From Streptomyces piniterrae (GTDB taxonomy: Bacteria; Actinomycetota; Actinomycetes; Streptomycetales; Streptomycetaceae), in the NCBI RefSeq assembly GCF_005048155.1, contig NZ_SUMB01000006.1:186001-250000 (forward strand): a DNA stretch of 64,000 nt, read 5' to 3'. The notes beneath the pieces were generated by a model. It was not told the origin of the DNA, did no database searches, and worked only from the letters and a program-made list of their open reading frames with translations. Position 1 is the stretch's first letter; each line of letters begins with the position of its first letter. Below, piece by piece: positions 42,191 to 50,961 of this stretch. Both the position numbers and the translations under genes were made by a program.

Positions 42191-44308
42191 GTGGACGAGT
42201 ACGCGGGGAGGGTGCTCGCCGAGCGCTACCGCCTGCCGTTGTGGCCTTCCGATGCCGACTCCGGGGACGGCGCGGGGGACGACGACTTCGCCGAGTGCCC
42301 CGCGTTCGACACCTACAGCGGTCAGGAGGTCCTGGTCCGCCAGGTGCCGCTGCCGGAAGTCGTGGAGGCCGAGTTCGTCGACGGGGGGCGCTTCGGGGAG
42401 GGTGAAGGGTCCGGCGCGGGGTACGGCGGCGCCGGTGCCCGTCGGACGACCGGCGTGGCGGATCGCAGCCCGCGGGACCCCGCCGTACGGCGCGCGTGGG
42501 AGGCCGCGACGGCGGCCGCTGGACTGCCCGATCACCCCCTGCTGGAGCAGGTCTTCGACGTCTTCGCGCAGGACGGCAGCCTGTGGATAGTGGGCGAACG
42601 CGTCGCGGCCCGCCCGCTGGCCGCGCTGCTCGCGGCGCAGCCCCTCTCCCCGCATCGTGCCGCGGAAATCGCCGCGGATGTGCTCACGGCGCTGCGCGCG
42701 CTGCAGGCGCACGGCTGGATCCACCGCAACATCACCGACCGTACGGTGCTGATCTGCGACGACGGCCGGGCGATCCTCACCGGCCTGGCGCTGGGCGCGG
42801 CGCAGGAGGCGCTGTGCGGGTACGAGCCGGTGCCCCAGGAGGCGGAGGCCGAGGCGGCTGAGGCTCTCGAAGTCGCGGCTCCCCGAGCCGTGGTGCTCAC
42901 CAAGGACAGCGCCCGTACGTCCTCCTCCGCCGCCACCGCCTACGGCCGCCCCACCGCCGGCCTCGCCGCCGAGCGGGCGCGGCAGGCCCGGCTGAACGTC
43001 GTCGGACCGGTCACCGAGCGCTGGGCACCGGAGCAGGCCGGACCGCTGGACGAGGAAGGGCGCCCGGCGGCGCCGGTGGGACCGGCCACCGACCTCTGGG
43101 CGATCGGCGCACTGCTGTTCCGGAGCGTGCTCGGCCGTCCTCCCTACCCCGAGGAGAGCGCCGTCGAACTGGCGCGACTGGTGTGCGCGCAGCCGCCCGG
43201 CTCCGCCGAGGAGTGCGGGGCGCTGCGGCCCGTCGTCGAGTCGCTGCTGAGCCAGGACCCCGCGGAACGCCCGGACTTCGAGGAACTGCGCGGCCGGCTG
43301 CGGACGCTGATCCGTACGGCGCCGGAGCCGGACGTCGGCAGCCGGCTGGTGACGATGCCCGCGCTGGGCCGCGGCACGGATCCGCGGCGGCTGCCGATCC
43401 TGCGGCGGCGCGGCGAGCTCGTCCGCAGGGGGCGGCTCAAGAAGGGCCGGACTCAGCGCGTAGGCCCACCGCAGGCGCGGCCCGTGGACCGGCCGCAGGC
43501 CCCCTCGGCGCCCCGGCCGCCGAAACCGCTCCGCGAGCCGGTGCCCCGCCCGTCGCGGCCCGCCCGTGCGCCGCGGCAGGCGCGCGGGCCGCGGCATCTC
43601 GGCCGGCTGCTGCTCGGGCTGATCCTGCTTCTCCTGGTGGGTGCGGTCGCCTTCGCCATGCTGTTCATGCCGAAGTCCGGCGAGGGATCGGAGTCGGGGC
43701 GCGACGGCGCCGCGCCCACCGGCACGTCGGGCGCCACGGGTGCGGACCCCGGTGCCAGCCCCGCGCCCTCCACCGGTCAGGACGGCGACAACGGCGGTGG
43801 CCAGGACGGGAGTTCCGCCGGCACCGGCCAGCCGCAGTCCACCACGCCCGCCGACCTCGCCGAGGGCTTCCAGGTGCGCAACGACCCCGCAGGCTTCCAG
43901 GTCGCGGTCCGCGAGGGCTGGCAGCGGCGGGCGGCGAACGAACGGGGCCAGGTCCGCTATCTCGGCGGGGACTACGAGCTGGTGATCGTGCCCGGCCGCG
44001 ACACGACCGGCCGCTTCGGCACGGACCCGATGGCCTACCAGCAGAACAAGGAGGCCGAGCTGGCGCCGTACCGCTCCTCCAACTGGTCGTCGTCCTCCGG
44101 TCTGCGCCGGATAGACGTCGGGCAGACGGCGATGGCGGAGGGCACTTTCACCTGGCGCGACCGCAGCGGGCGCGAGGTGTACGTACGCAACCTCGCGATG
44201 ATCCACAACGGCCGCTACCACCTCGTCCTCGTCATCGGCCCGGACGACGGGCGGCATGAGGTGGACCGGCTCTACGAGCAGGCGACGAACGCCTACCGGC
44301 CCGGCTAG
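42191..44308 (+). CDS. Receptor-type protein pseudokinase
   Basis: A 705-residue protein with the same layout as the preceding kinase: N-terminal kinase-like domain, proline-rich linker, one span near 468-492 (LGRLLLGLILLLLVGAVAFAML) and an extracytoplasmic C-terminal domain. Catalytic residues are lost: no Gly-rich loop, the VAIK Lys is Arg50 (VLVRQ), HRD is HRN (residues 178-180), and DFG is replaced by TGLA. It cannot be a normal phosphotransferase and more likely modulates or docks the kinase or sensed ligand. GTG at 42191 follows GGGAGG. Confidence 0.85.
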   Translation: MDEYAGRVLAERYRLPLWPSDADSGDGAGDDDFAECPAFDTYSGQEVLVRQVPLPEVVEAEFVDGGRFGEGEGSGAGYGGAGARRTTGVADRSPRDPAVRRAWEAATAAAGLPDHPLLEQVFDVFAQDGSLWIVGERVAARPLAALLAAQPLSPHRAAEIAADVLTALRALQAHGWIHRNITDRTVLICDDGRAILTGLALGAAQEALCGYEPVPQEAEAEAAEALEVAAPRAVVLTKDSARTSSSAATAYGRPTAGLAAERARQARLNVVGPVTERWAPEQAGPLDEEGRPAAPVGPATDLWAIGALLFRSVLGRPPYPEESAVELARLVCAQPPGSAEECGALRPVVESLLSQDPAERPDFEELRGRLRTLIRTAPEPDVGSRLVTMPALGRGTDPRRLPILRRRGELVRRGRLKKGRTQRVGPPQARPVDRPQAPSAPRPPKPLREPVPRPSRPARAPRQARGPRHLGRLLLGLILLLLVGAVAFAMLFMPKSGEGSESGRDGAAPTGTSGATGADPGASPAPSTGQDGDNGGGQDGSSAGTGQPQSTTPADLAEGFQVRNDPAGFQVAVREGWQRRAANERGQVRYLGGDYELVIVPGRDTTGRFGTDPMAYQQNKEAELAPYRSSNWSSSSGLRRIDVGQTAMAEGTFTWRDRSGREVYVRNLAMIHNGRYHLVLVIGPDDGRHEVDRLYEQATNAYRPG

Positions 44309-44412
44309 TCGGCTCAACCCAGGCCCGGCGCACCCGTTGTGGGCCCAGGGGTCCACCGCTAGCCTGAATCTGACGGGGCATCAGATGCTGCGGGCAGGGG
44401 GCAACGGCGGGC

Positions 44413-45567
44413 ATGGACCTCACCTACACGGAAGAAGAGGAAGACTTCCGGGCCCGGCTCCGGCGGTGGCTCGACGAGGTGCTGCCCAAGCTGCCCGCGA
44501 AGCCCGCCGCGACCGACTGGCCCGGCCGCCGCGCGTACGACGCGGCCTGGCAGCGGATGCTGTACGACGCCGGGTACGCGGGCCTGCACTGGCCGCGGGA
44601 CGCCGGGGGGCAGGGCGCCACCCCGACCCAGCACCTGATTTTCCTGGAGGAGACCGAGCGGGCCGGCGCGCCCTACGTCGGCGCGAGCTTCGTCGGGCTG
44701 CTGCACGCGGGGCCCACCATCGTCGCCGAGGGCACCCCCGGGCAGCGCGCCCGCTGGCTGCCGCCGATCCTGCGCGGCGACGAGATCTGGTGCCAGGGCT
44801 TCAGTGAGCCGGACGCGGGGTCCGACCTCGCGGCGCTGCGGACGAGGGCGGTACGGGACGGGGACGCGTACGTCGTCAGCGGCAGCAAGATCTGGACCTC
44901 GCACGCGGAGGTCGCCGACTGGTGCGAGCTGCTGGTGCGCACGGATCCCGGCGCGCCCCGGCACCGCGGCATCACCTGGCTCGCGATGCCGATGGACGCG
45001 CCGGGCGTGACGGTGCGGCCGCTGCGCACCCTCGCCGGGTCGACGGAGTTCGCCGAGGTGTTCCTCGACGAGGTACGGGTGCCGGTCGGCAACCGGGTCG
45101 GGGCGGAGAACGACGGCTGGCGGGTGACGATGGTGACCCTCTCCTTCGAACGCGGCACCGCCTTCGTCGGCGAGGTCGTCGCCTGCCGCCGGGTGCTGGG
45201 CGAACTCGCCCGTACCGCCCGCGCCAACGGCCGCTGGGACGACGCCGAACTGCGCCGCAGGCTCGGCCGGCTGAGCGCCGAGTTCACCGCCCTGTGGCGG
45301 CTCACGCAGTGGAATGTGAGCGAGGCCCAGAGGTCCGGCGGGCTGCCCGGGATCGGCGGCTCGGTCTTCAAGCTGCGCTACTCGCACGCCCGGCAGGAGC
45401 TGTACGACACGGCGGCCGAGGTGCTGGGCGCCGGTGCGCTGGACGCGGACCACACCTGGGTCGCGGACCGGCTCGCCGCCCTCTCGTACACCATCGCGGC
45501 CGGCACCTCGCAGATCCAGCAGAACATCGTCGCCGAGCGGATCCTCGGCCTGCCGAAGGGGCGGTGA
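44413..45567 (+). CDS. Acyl-CoA dehydrogenase (large subunit of a putative pair)
   Basis: A 384-residue FAD-dependent acyl-CoA dehydrogenase. Motifs: DEIWCQGFSEPDAGSDLA (flavin/substrate strand), GSKIWTSHA, NRVGAENDGWRVTMVTL, and IAAGTSQIQQNIVAERILGLP at the C-terminus. The usual C-terminal catalytic Glu of YEGT is not present (IAAGT), so the base must come from elsewhere. The following gene encodes a 332-residue partner 6 bases later; adjacent unequal pairs of this type form heterotetrameric enzymes in actinobacterial sterol side-chain degradation (e.g. FadE28/FadE29). The substrate here is unknown. Confidence 0.88.
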   Translation: MDLTYTEEEEDFRARLRRWLDEVLPKLPAKPAATDWPGRRAYDAAWQRMLYDAGYAGLHWPRDAGGQGATPTQHLIFLEETERAGAPYVGASFVGLLHAGPTIVAEGTPGQRARWLPPILRGDEIWCQGFSEPDAGSDLAALRTRAVRDGDAYVVSGSKIWTSHAEVADWCELLVRTDPGAPRHRGITWLAMPMDAPGVTVRPLRTLAGSTEFAEVFLDEVRVPVGNRVGAENDGWRVTMVTLSFERGTAFVGEVVACRRVLGELARTARANGRWDDAELRRRLGRLSAEFTALWRLTQWNVSEAQRSGGLPGIGGSVFKLRYSHARQELYDTAAEVLGAGALDADHTWVADRLAALSYTIAAGTSQIQQNIVAERILGLPKGR

Positions 45568-45573
45568 CCTGCG

Positions 45574-46572
45574 ATGGACTTCCAACTCACCGACGACCAG
45601 AAGGCATTGCGGGACGGCACGCGGGAGCTGCTGGCGGGGCGGTTCGGCCGGGAGCGGCTGCGCGCGGCCGTCGACGACCCCACGCTGGACCGTGCGCTGT
45701 GGCGGGAGCTGGGTGCGGCCGGATTCTTCGCGCTGCGGCTGCCGGAGGCGGACGGCGGGGTGGGGCTGGGCCTGCCGGAGGCGGTGCTGGTCTTCGAGGA
45801 GGCCGGCCGGGCGCTGCTGCCCGGACCGCTGGTCGCCTGCCAGCTGCTGGCCGGGGTGGTGGACGGCGTCGCGGCCGGCGAGAAGATCGTCGGGCTGTGC
45901 GAGGCGGGGGCCGACCCGGTGCTCTGGGAACATCCCGCCGACTGCCAGGAATTGATCTTGCTGGAAGGGGCGGAAGGGGCGGAAGGCGGGGCCGTGCGGC
46001 CACCGGAGGGGGCGGAAAAGGGGCGCGCGGATCAGGCGTATGGAAGCACTGCAGCCCTGATCTCATGCGCCCCTTTTGCTTCCGTCGACCCCCTCACCCC
46101 GCTCGCCCGCGTCCTGGACGCCCCGCGTACCGCCCCGCTGTCCCTGGACGTGCCCCGGCTGCGCCGCGAGGCCGCGCTGCTCACCGCCGCCCAGCAGCTG
46201 GGCGGCGCGGCCCGCACGCTCGAAATGGCGGTGGCGTACGCCCGCGAGCGGGAGCAGTTCGGCGCGCCCATCGGCTCCTTCCAGGCGATCAAGCACCTGT
46301 GCGCGCAGATGCTCGTACGGACGGAGATCGCCAGAAGCGCTGTGTATGCGGCAGCGGTTACCGACTGTGTGCACGAGGTGACCGGAGCGAAAATGCTCGC
46401 GGACCATGCCGCGGTGCGAAACGCCCGGGACTGCCTCCAGGTGCACGGCGGGATGGGCTTCACCTGGGAAGCCGATGTCCATCTGCATCTGAAGCGCGCC
46501 TGGTTGCGGGCCGAGCGGTGGGGCACGGCGCGCGAGGCGGCGGAACTGCTGGCCGCGGGCCTGGTGGCGTGA
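45574..46572 (+). CDS. Acyl-CoA dehydrogenase (small subunit of a putative pair)
   Basis: A 332-residue acyl-CoA dehydrogenase-family protein, shorter than the 380-400 norm, beginning FQLTDDQKALRDGTRELLAGRF. The middle beta domain is abbreviated and carries a low-complexity Gly/Glu stretch (EGAEGAEGGAVRPPEGAEKG), while the C-terminal helical domain is intact (YARERQFGAPIG-like, then TGAKMLADHAAVRNARDCLQVHGGMGFTWE). This suits a subunit that relies on its partner to complete the active site. It is directly downstream of the large subunit. Confidence 0.83.
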   Translation: MDFQLTDDQKALRDGTRELLAGRFGRERLRAAVDDPTLDRALWRELGAAGFFALRLPEADGGVGLGLPEAVLVFEEAGRALLPGPLVACQLLAGVVDGVAAGEKIVGLCEAGADPVLWEHPADCQELILLEGAEGAEGGAVRPPEGAEKGRADQAYGSTAALISCAPFASVDPLTPLARVLDAPRTAPLSLDVPRLRREAALLTAAQQLGGAARTLEMAVAYAREREQFGAPIGSFQAIKHLCAQMLVRTEIARSAVYAAAVTDCVHEVTGAKMLADHAAVRNARDCLQVHGGMGFTWEADVHLHLKRAWLRAERWGTAREAAELLAAGLVA

Positions 46573-47042
46573 GGTGGCGGGCTGTAGTCGCGCGCCGCCG
46601 CCCGATAACCGGCGATGTCAGACTCTGGCAACTTGTGTGCGAAATGCCAGACGGTGCACACATAACCGGTCACGGTCTGTCGATATCGGGTTGTGTCCTA
46701 GGCGTGACTCGTCACAGGGGGGAGTCGGGGTTCCGCTCGGGTACGCTCCGTTGGGTGCGAGTGGTTCTGTGGCGCAACGGTCGCGGTGCCGTCGAAATGG
46801 CGGCTCCGGGGTACGGACTGCGCGCCGCTCGCCTCGGGCTGGGGCCCGGAATTCCCCGTTGTTCGACTCCCCGAAAAGCGCGTCGCACAGTATGCAGCAT
46901 GCATACTCCCTTGCGCTGGAATATGCCCGAAGCGCTTGTTGGGGTGACCGAACGTCAACCATGCTGTGCTTCGCCGGAGTCACGCACCGTGACTCCGTGG
47001 AGGCGCGAGGCGATGTTTCCGCCGGTTCGGATGGTGTGAGCG
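46573..47042. promoter_or_regulatory. 470-base regulatory-looking gap with a perfect palindrome
   Basis: No gene is convincing. AGTATGCA-GCA-TGCATACT at 46889-46907 is a perfect 8-base inverted repeat in a locally AT-richer tract, about 135 bases before the HATPase gene. Further upstream, TGTGCGAAATGCCAGACGG is followed by a GTGCACACA motif. Such palindromes suggest operator(s) for the regulator downstream. Confidence 0.55.
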
Positions 47043-47516
47043 GTGCAGGTGCTTCAAGTGCAGTTGGAGGTGCGGCCCGACCCCGCGGAGGTGGGGCGGG
47101 CCCGACGGTGGGCCCGGTCGCGGCTCGCGGGGTCCGGTATAGGGGTCGATGAACCACTGGCGGAGACACTGATCCTGCTGATCTCGGAGCTCGTCACCAA
47201 CGCCGTGGTGCACACCGGCTCGGCCGCCGAGCTGCGGATGCGCTTCTCCGGTGCGGGCCCCGTGGTGGGCACCGTACGCGTCGAGGTGGTGGACGCCAGC
47301 ACTCGTCCGCCGCGCCAGCGGCACGCCGACGGCGAGGACACCAACGGCCGCGGCCTGGAACTGGTCGACGGACTGGCCGACCGCTGGGGCTGGCAGCGCG
47401 AAGGCGCCGGCAAGCGGATCTGGTGCGAAGTGGACCGCGGCCAGCCGCTGCTGATGGCGGCGGGTGCCGAACTCGGGGCGTATGAACCCCAATGCACCAT
47501 GGCAAATCGGGCGTAA
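47043..47516 (+). CDS. ATP-binding regulator of the RsbW/HATPase_c type
   Basis: A 157-residue anti-sigma-like ATPase. GHKL motifs: N-box ISELVTNAVVHTGS at about 44-57, and G-box TNGRGLELVDGLADRWGW at about 101-118, followed by a short C-terminal strand. Streptomyces encodes many such single-domain regulators, which bind sigma factors or anti-anti-sigma proteins. Its partner is not adjacent. GTG at 47043 is the likely start; the ribosome site is weak. Function in detail unknown. Confidence 0.85.
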   Translation: MQVLQVQLEVRPDPAEVGRARRWARSRLAGSGIGVDEPLAETLILLISELVTNAVVHTGSAAELRMRFSGAGPVVGTVRVEVVDASTRPPRQRHADGEDTNGRGLELVDGLADRWGWQREGAGKRIWCEVDRGQPLLMAAGAELGAYEPQCTMANRA

Positions 47517-47769
47517 TGGGAAATAGTCCAGACCTGGTGTTGACGTAGCGTCGGCCGTTGATCACCCTTGTGTGGAGCGATTCGCCGTGAGGGGACGCCG
47601 AGGTTCCAAGGAGCCGGGAAACCGGCCCGGGGTCTTGGCGAGCGCGGGTCGCGGCCTGGAGCCGGGTGGCGGTCCCGCGGTGCCGTGCTCGGGGCGCGCA
47701 TGAGCGTGCACCGCCACCTGGCCGCCCGCCTCGGCGGGGAGCGTCGGCGACGCCGGCTCCCGTGCCCCT

Positions 47770-48696
47770 CTAAAGGACCGCTACCGGTGCCACCGGTGTG
47801 CCGGATCCCCCGACGAACGGCTCGGCCATCGCCGAGAGGAAGAACGTCCAGCGGCCCTCCGTCGCGCAGGCCGTCGACAGCTCCTCCAGGTTCCAGTTCT
47901 GACCCTGCATCATCCCCATCTCGACCAGATCGAGGGCGTGCACGGGCAGCCACAGGTTCTCGATCTCCGGCGGGAAGATCTCGAAGGTCAGGGTGTCGTT
48001 GGCGACCGCGGCCACGTCCCGGGCGTGGAACCACTCGGGGGTGTGCAGTGACAGACCCGGCGACGGGAAGGCGTACGCCTGCCGGTCGCCCGCCAGATAG
48101 TGCTGCATCTGCCCGGTCCGGACGAGGACGATATCGCCGGCCCGGACCGTCGTACCGGCCAACTCCTCGGCGGCGTCGAGGTCTTCGGGGGTGACCGCCC
48201 GCCCACCGGGCAACCGGTCGGTGCCGTGCGCGCGGGCGATGTCCAGGAGGACGCCGCGGGAGGCGATCGGGGCGGCCTTCTCGATGCCGAGGCTGGTGGC
48301 GCCGCCGTGTGCGGTGATGGACTCGGCGGGACGGTTGTTGTAGAGCCGCCCGGAGTGCGAGACATGGGTGAGGCCGTCCCAGTGGGTGGCGGCCTGGAGG
48401 CCCATGGTGACCGCGTCGTCCGAGGTGGCGACCGTGCCGGGGCCGAAGATCTCCTGATTGATGGCGGTCATGGTGTGCAGCGGGTTGATCCGCCCGTGAA
48501 TCATGCCGGTCTGTACGCCGTCCTGTTGGAGCGGGAGCGCGAGCGGGACGCGGCGGCCGCTGCGGATGCATCCGGCGGCCTCCCGTACCACCTGATCGGT
48601 GATCAGGTTGAGCGTCCCGATTTCGTCGTCCGTCCCCCAACGCCCCCAGTTGTTCACGCGTTTGGCGATGTCGTGGAACTCCTGCGGCAAAGGCAT
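47770..48696 (-). CDS. Cyclase-family metal hydrolase
   Basis: A 308-residue protein of the PF04199 cyclase family, which includes kynurenine formamidase and isatin hydrolase. The metal-binding signature is seen as THWDGLTHVSH (His105, Asp107, His111, His114). Other family pieces are LNLITDQVVREA and GVLLDIAR. The substrate is probably an amide or a cyclic ketone; none is indicated. It is oppositely oriented to the following SDR/acyl-CoA dehydrogenase/alcohol dehydrogenase run. Confidence 0.87.
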   Translation of the reverse strand: MPLPQEFHDIAKRVNNWGRWGTDDEIGTLNLITDQVVREAAGCIRSGRRVPLALPLQQDGVQTGMIHGRINPLHTMTAINQEIFGPGTVATSDDAVTMGLQAATHWDGLTHVSHSGRLYNNRPAESITAHGGATSLGIEKAAPIASRGVLLDIARAHGTDRLPGGRAVTPEDLDAAEELAGTTVRAGDIVLVRTGQMQHYLAGDRQAYAFPSPGLSLHTPEWFHARDVAAVANDTLTFEIFPPEIENLWLPVHALDLVEMGMMQGQNWNLEELSTACATEGRWTFFLSAMAEPFVGGSGTPVAPVAVL

Positions 48697-48778
48697 GGGG
48701 GCCTCCCGGGGCTTGTGTTTGACGCGCGCCTGCTCAAAAATCTAACGGTCCGTCAGAAAGCTCGGGAAGGGGTGCGGC

Positions 48779-49690
48779 ATGGGGAACTTCTTGGCCGGCA
48801 AGGTGGTCGCCGTCACGGGCGCGGGACGCGGCATCGGGCGCGCCGTCGCACTCGCCTGCGCCGAGCAGGGCGCCCGCGTCGTCGTCAACGACTACGGCGT
48901 CTCCATCGACGGCGCCGAACCGAGCAGCGAGATCGCCGAGGCGGTGGTCAAGGAGATCGAGGCGGCGGGCGGGACGGCCACCGCCGTCGCCGATGACGTC
49001 TCGACGATGGCGGGCGGCCAGCGGATCGTGGACACCGCGCTGGCGCAGTACGGGCGCATCGACGGCGTGGTGTGCGTCGCCGGGATCCTGCGCGAGCGGA
49101 TGCTCTTCAACATGTCCGAGGAGGAGTGGGACCCGGTGGTCGCCACTCACCTGAAGGGGACGTTCACGGTCTTCCGCGCGGCGGCCGCGGTGATGCGGCG
49201 GCAGGGCTCCGGCACGCTGATCGGCTTCACCAGCGGAAACCACCAGGGGTCGGTTTCCCAGGCCAACTACTCGGCCGCCAAGGGCGGGATCATCTCGCTG
49301 GTACGGAGCGCCGCGCTCGGTCTGCACAAATACGGAGTGACCGCCAACGCGGTGGCGCCGGTCGCACGGACGCGGATGTCGGCGAATGTGCCGATGGAGC
49401 TGAAGGAGATCGGGGAGCCGGAGGATGTGGCGGCGTTCGTCGTGTATCTGCTCAGCGAGCGGGCGCGCGAGGCCCGGATCACCGGACAGGTCTACACGGT
49501 CGCCGGGCCGAAGATCGCGGTCTGGTCCCAGCCGCGCGAACTGCGTTCCGCCTATGCCGATGGGGGGTGGACGCCGGAGAAGGTCGCCGACGTGGTGTCG
49601 GGGGCGGTCGGCACCGACCCCATGCCGATGCTGGCGCAGCTGTCCGCGATGGCCGAAGCGGCGCGGGGCGGGGCGCGGCCCAACGCATGA
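48779..49690 (+). CDS. Short-chain dehydrogenase/reductase (long-form)
   Basis: A 303-residue SDR with TGAGRGIGRAVALA at about 14-27, VNDYGVSIDG, a VCVAGILRER loop (the NAG motif is altered to VAG), and catalytic Ser/Tyr/Lys in SGNHQGSVSQANYSAAKGG. It resembles the SDR domain of 17-beta-hydroxysteroid/hydroxyacyl-CoA dehydrogenases (MFE-type). A ~60-residue C-terminal extension follows the SDR core (YTVAGPKIAVWSQP). It starts a co-directional run with the next acyl-CoA dehydrogenase, so beta-oxidation-like use is plausible. Confidence 0.88.
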   Translation: MGNFLAGKVVAVTGAGRGIGRAVALACAEQGARVVVNDYGVSIDGAEPSSEIAEAVVKEIEAAGGTATAVADDVSTMAGGQRIVDTALAQYGRIDGVVCVAGILRERMLFNMSEEEWDPVVATHLKGTFTVFRAAAAVMRRQGSGTLIGFTSGNHQGSVSQANYSAAKGGIISLVRSAALGLHKYGVTANAVAPVARTRMSANVPMELKEIGEPEDVAAFVVYLLSERAREARITGQVYTVAGPKIAVWSQPRELRSAYADGGWTPEKVADVVSGAVGTDPMPMLAQLSAMAEAARGGARPNA

Positions 49691-49767
49691 CGCTGCGCTC
49701 GGCCGGGGTCGTTCTTCGGCTTTCCCATGGGGCCGAGTCGGCTCAGACGACCCGCAGGGGAGACGAC

Positions 49768-50961
49768 ATGAACTTTGAGTTCGGGAGCGAAGACGAGGAA
49801 TTCCGGGCCGAGGCCAGGGCCTGGCTGGCGGACCATCTCGACGGGCCGTACGCGGAGTCGGCGGGCCGCGGCGGGCCCGGGAGCGAGCACGAACGCGCCG
49901 ACGCCCGCCGCGCGTGGGAGCGGGAGCTCGGGGCCGGCGGGTGGATCGGGCTCGGCTGGGACCGTACGCACGGAGCGTACGGGAACCGTGCGGCGAGCCT
50001 GACGCAACAGGTCGTCTGGGCCGAGGAGTACGCACGGGCCCGGGCCCCGGGGCGGATGGGACACATCGGCGAGAACCTGCTGGCGCCGACCCTGCTCGCC
50101 TACGGCGACGCCGCGCAGCGCGCCCGGTTCCTGCCGGCGATCGCGCGCGGCGAGGAACTGTGGTGCCAGGGCTACAGCGAGCCGGAGGCCGGGTCGGATC
50201 TGGCCGGTGTGCGGACCGTCGCGGTCCGGGACGGTGACACGTACCGGATCAGCGGCCAGAAGATCTGGACCTCGCTCGCCGCGGAGGCCGACTGGTGCTT
50301 TGTGCTGGCGCGGACCGACCCGGGGGAGCGGCGCCACCGGGGCCTCTCGTTCCTGCTGGTGCCGATGGACCAGCCGGGCCGGATCGAGGTGCGTCCGATC
50401 CGGCAGATGACGGGCACGGCGGAGTTCAACGAGGTGTTCTTCGACGGTGCGGTGGCCCGGGACGTGGTGGGCGGGGAGGGCGCCGGCTGGCGGGTGGCGA
50501 TGGGGCTGCTCGCGCGGGAGCGGGGCGTGTCGACGCTCGTCCAGCAGATCGGGTTCGCGGCGGAGCTGGCGGAGGTCGTCGATGCCGCGGTGCGCTGCGG
50601 TGCGCTGCGGGACCCGGTGTTGCACGGTCAACTCGTAGCGCAGTGGGCCGAGTTGAAGGTCATGCGGTGGAATGCGCTACGGACCCTGGGTGCGGCCGGT
50701 GACGCGGGCGCGCCCAGTGTGGCGAAGCTGCTGTGGGGCGGCTGGCATCAGCGTCTCGGGGAGCTGGCGATGCGGGTGCGCGGGGCCGCAGCCGCGCTGG
50801 GCCCCGCGGACTGGACCGCCGACGCGCCGTACGAACTGACCGCGGCGCAGCGGTTGTTCCTGTTCACCCGGGCCGACACCGTCTACGGGGGCTCGGACGA
50901 GATCCAGCGCAACATCATCGCCGAGCGTGTGCTCGGCCTGCCCAGAGTGGAGCGGCGATGA
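49768..50961 (+). CDS. Acyl-CoA dehydrogenase
   Basis: A 397-residue acyl-CoA dehydrogenase of normal length. Motifs: ELWCQGYSEPEAGSDLAGV, ISGQKIWTSLAAEADW, MTGTAEFNEVFFDGA, and TVYGGSDEIQRNIIAERVLGLP. The YEGT glutamate is replaced by YGGS, as in several actinobacterial FadE forms. ATG at 49768 follows CAGGGGAG. Its stop overlaps the alcohol dehydrogenase ATG (ATGA), so the two are translationally coupled. Confidence 0.9.
   Translation: MNFEFGSEDEEFRAEARAWLADHLDGPYAESAGRGGPGSEHERADARRAWERELGAGGWIGLGWDRTHGAYGNRAASLTQQVVWAEEYARARAPGRMGHIGENLLAPTLLAYGDAAQRARFLPAIARGEELWCQGYSEPEAGSDLAGVRTVAVRDGDTYRISGQKIWTSLAAEADWCFVLARTDPGERRHRGLSFLLVPMDQPGRIEVRPIRQMTGTAEFNEVFFDGAVARDVVGGEGAGWRVAMGLLARERGVSTLVQQIGFAAELAEVVDAAVRCGALRDPVLHGQLVAQWAELKVMRWNALRTLGAAGDAGAPSVAKLLWGGWHQRLGELAMRVRGAAAALGPADWTADAPYELTAAQRLFLFTRADTVYGGSDEIQRNIIAERVLGLPRVERR

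Noticed and set aside
46618..47169. Small frames on both strands in the gap before the HATPase gene
   Set aside because: None has a ribosome site or recognisable content; the palindrome is more informative.
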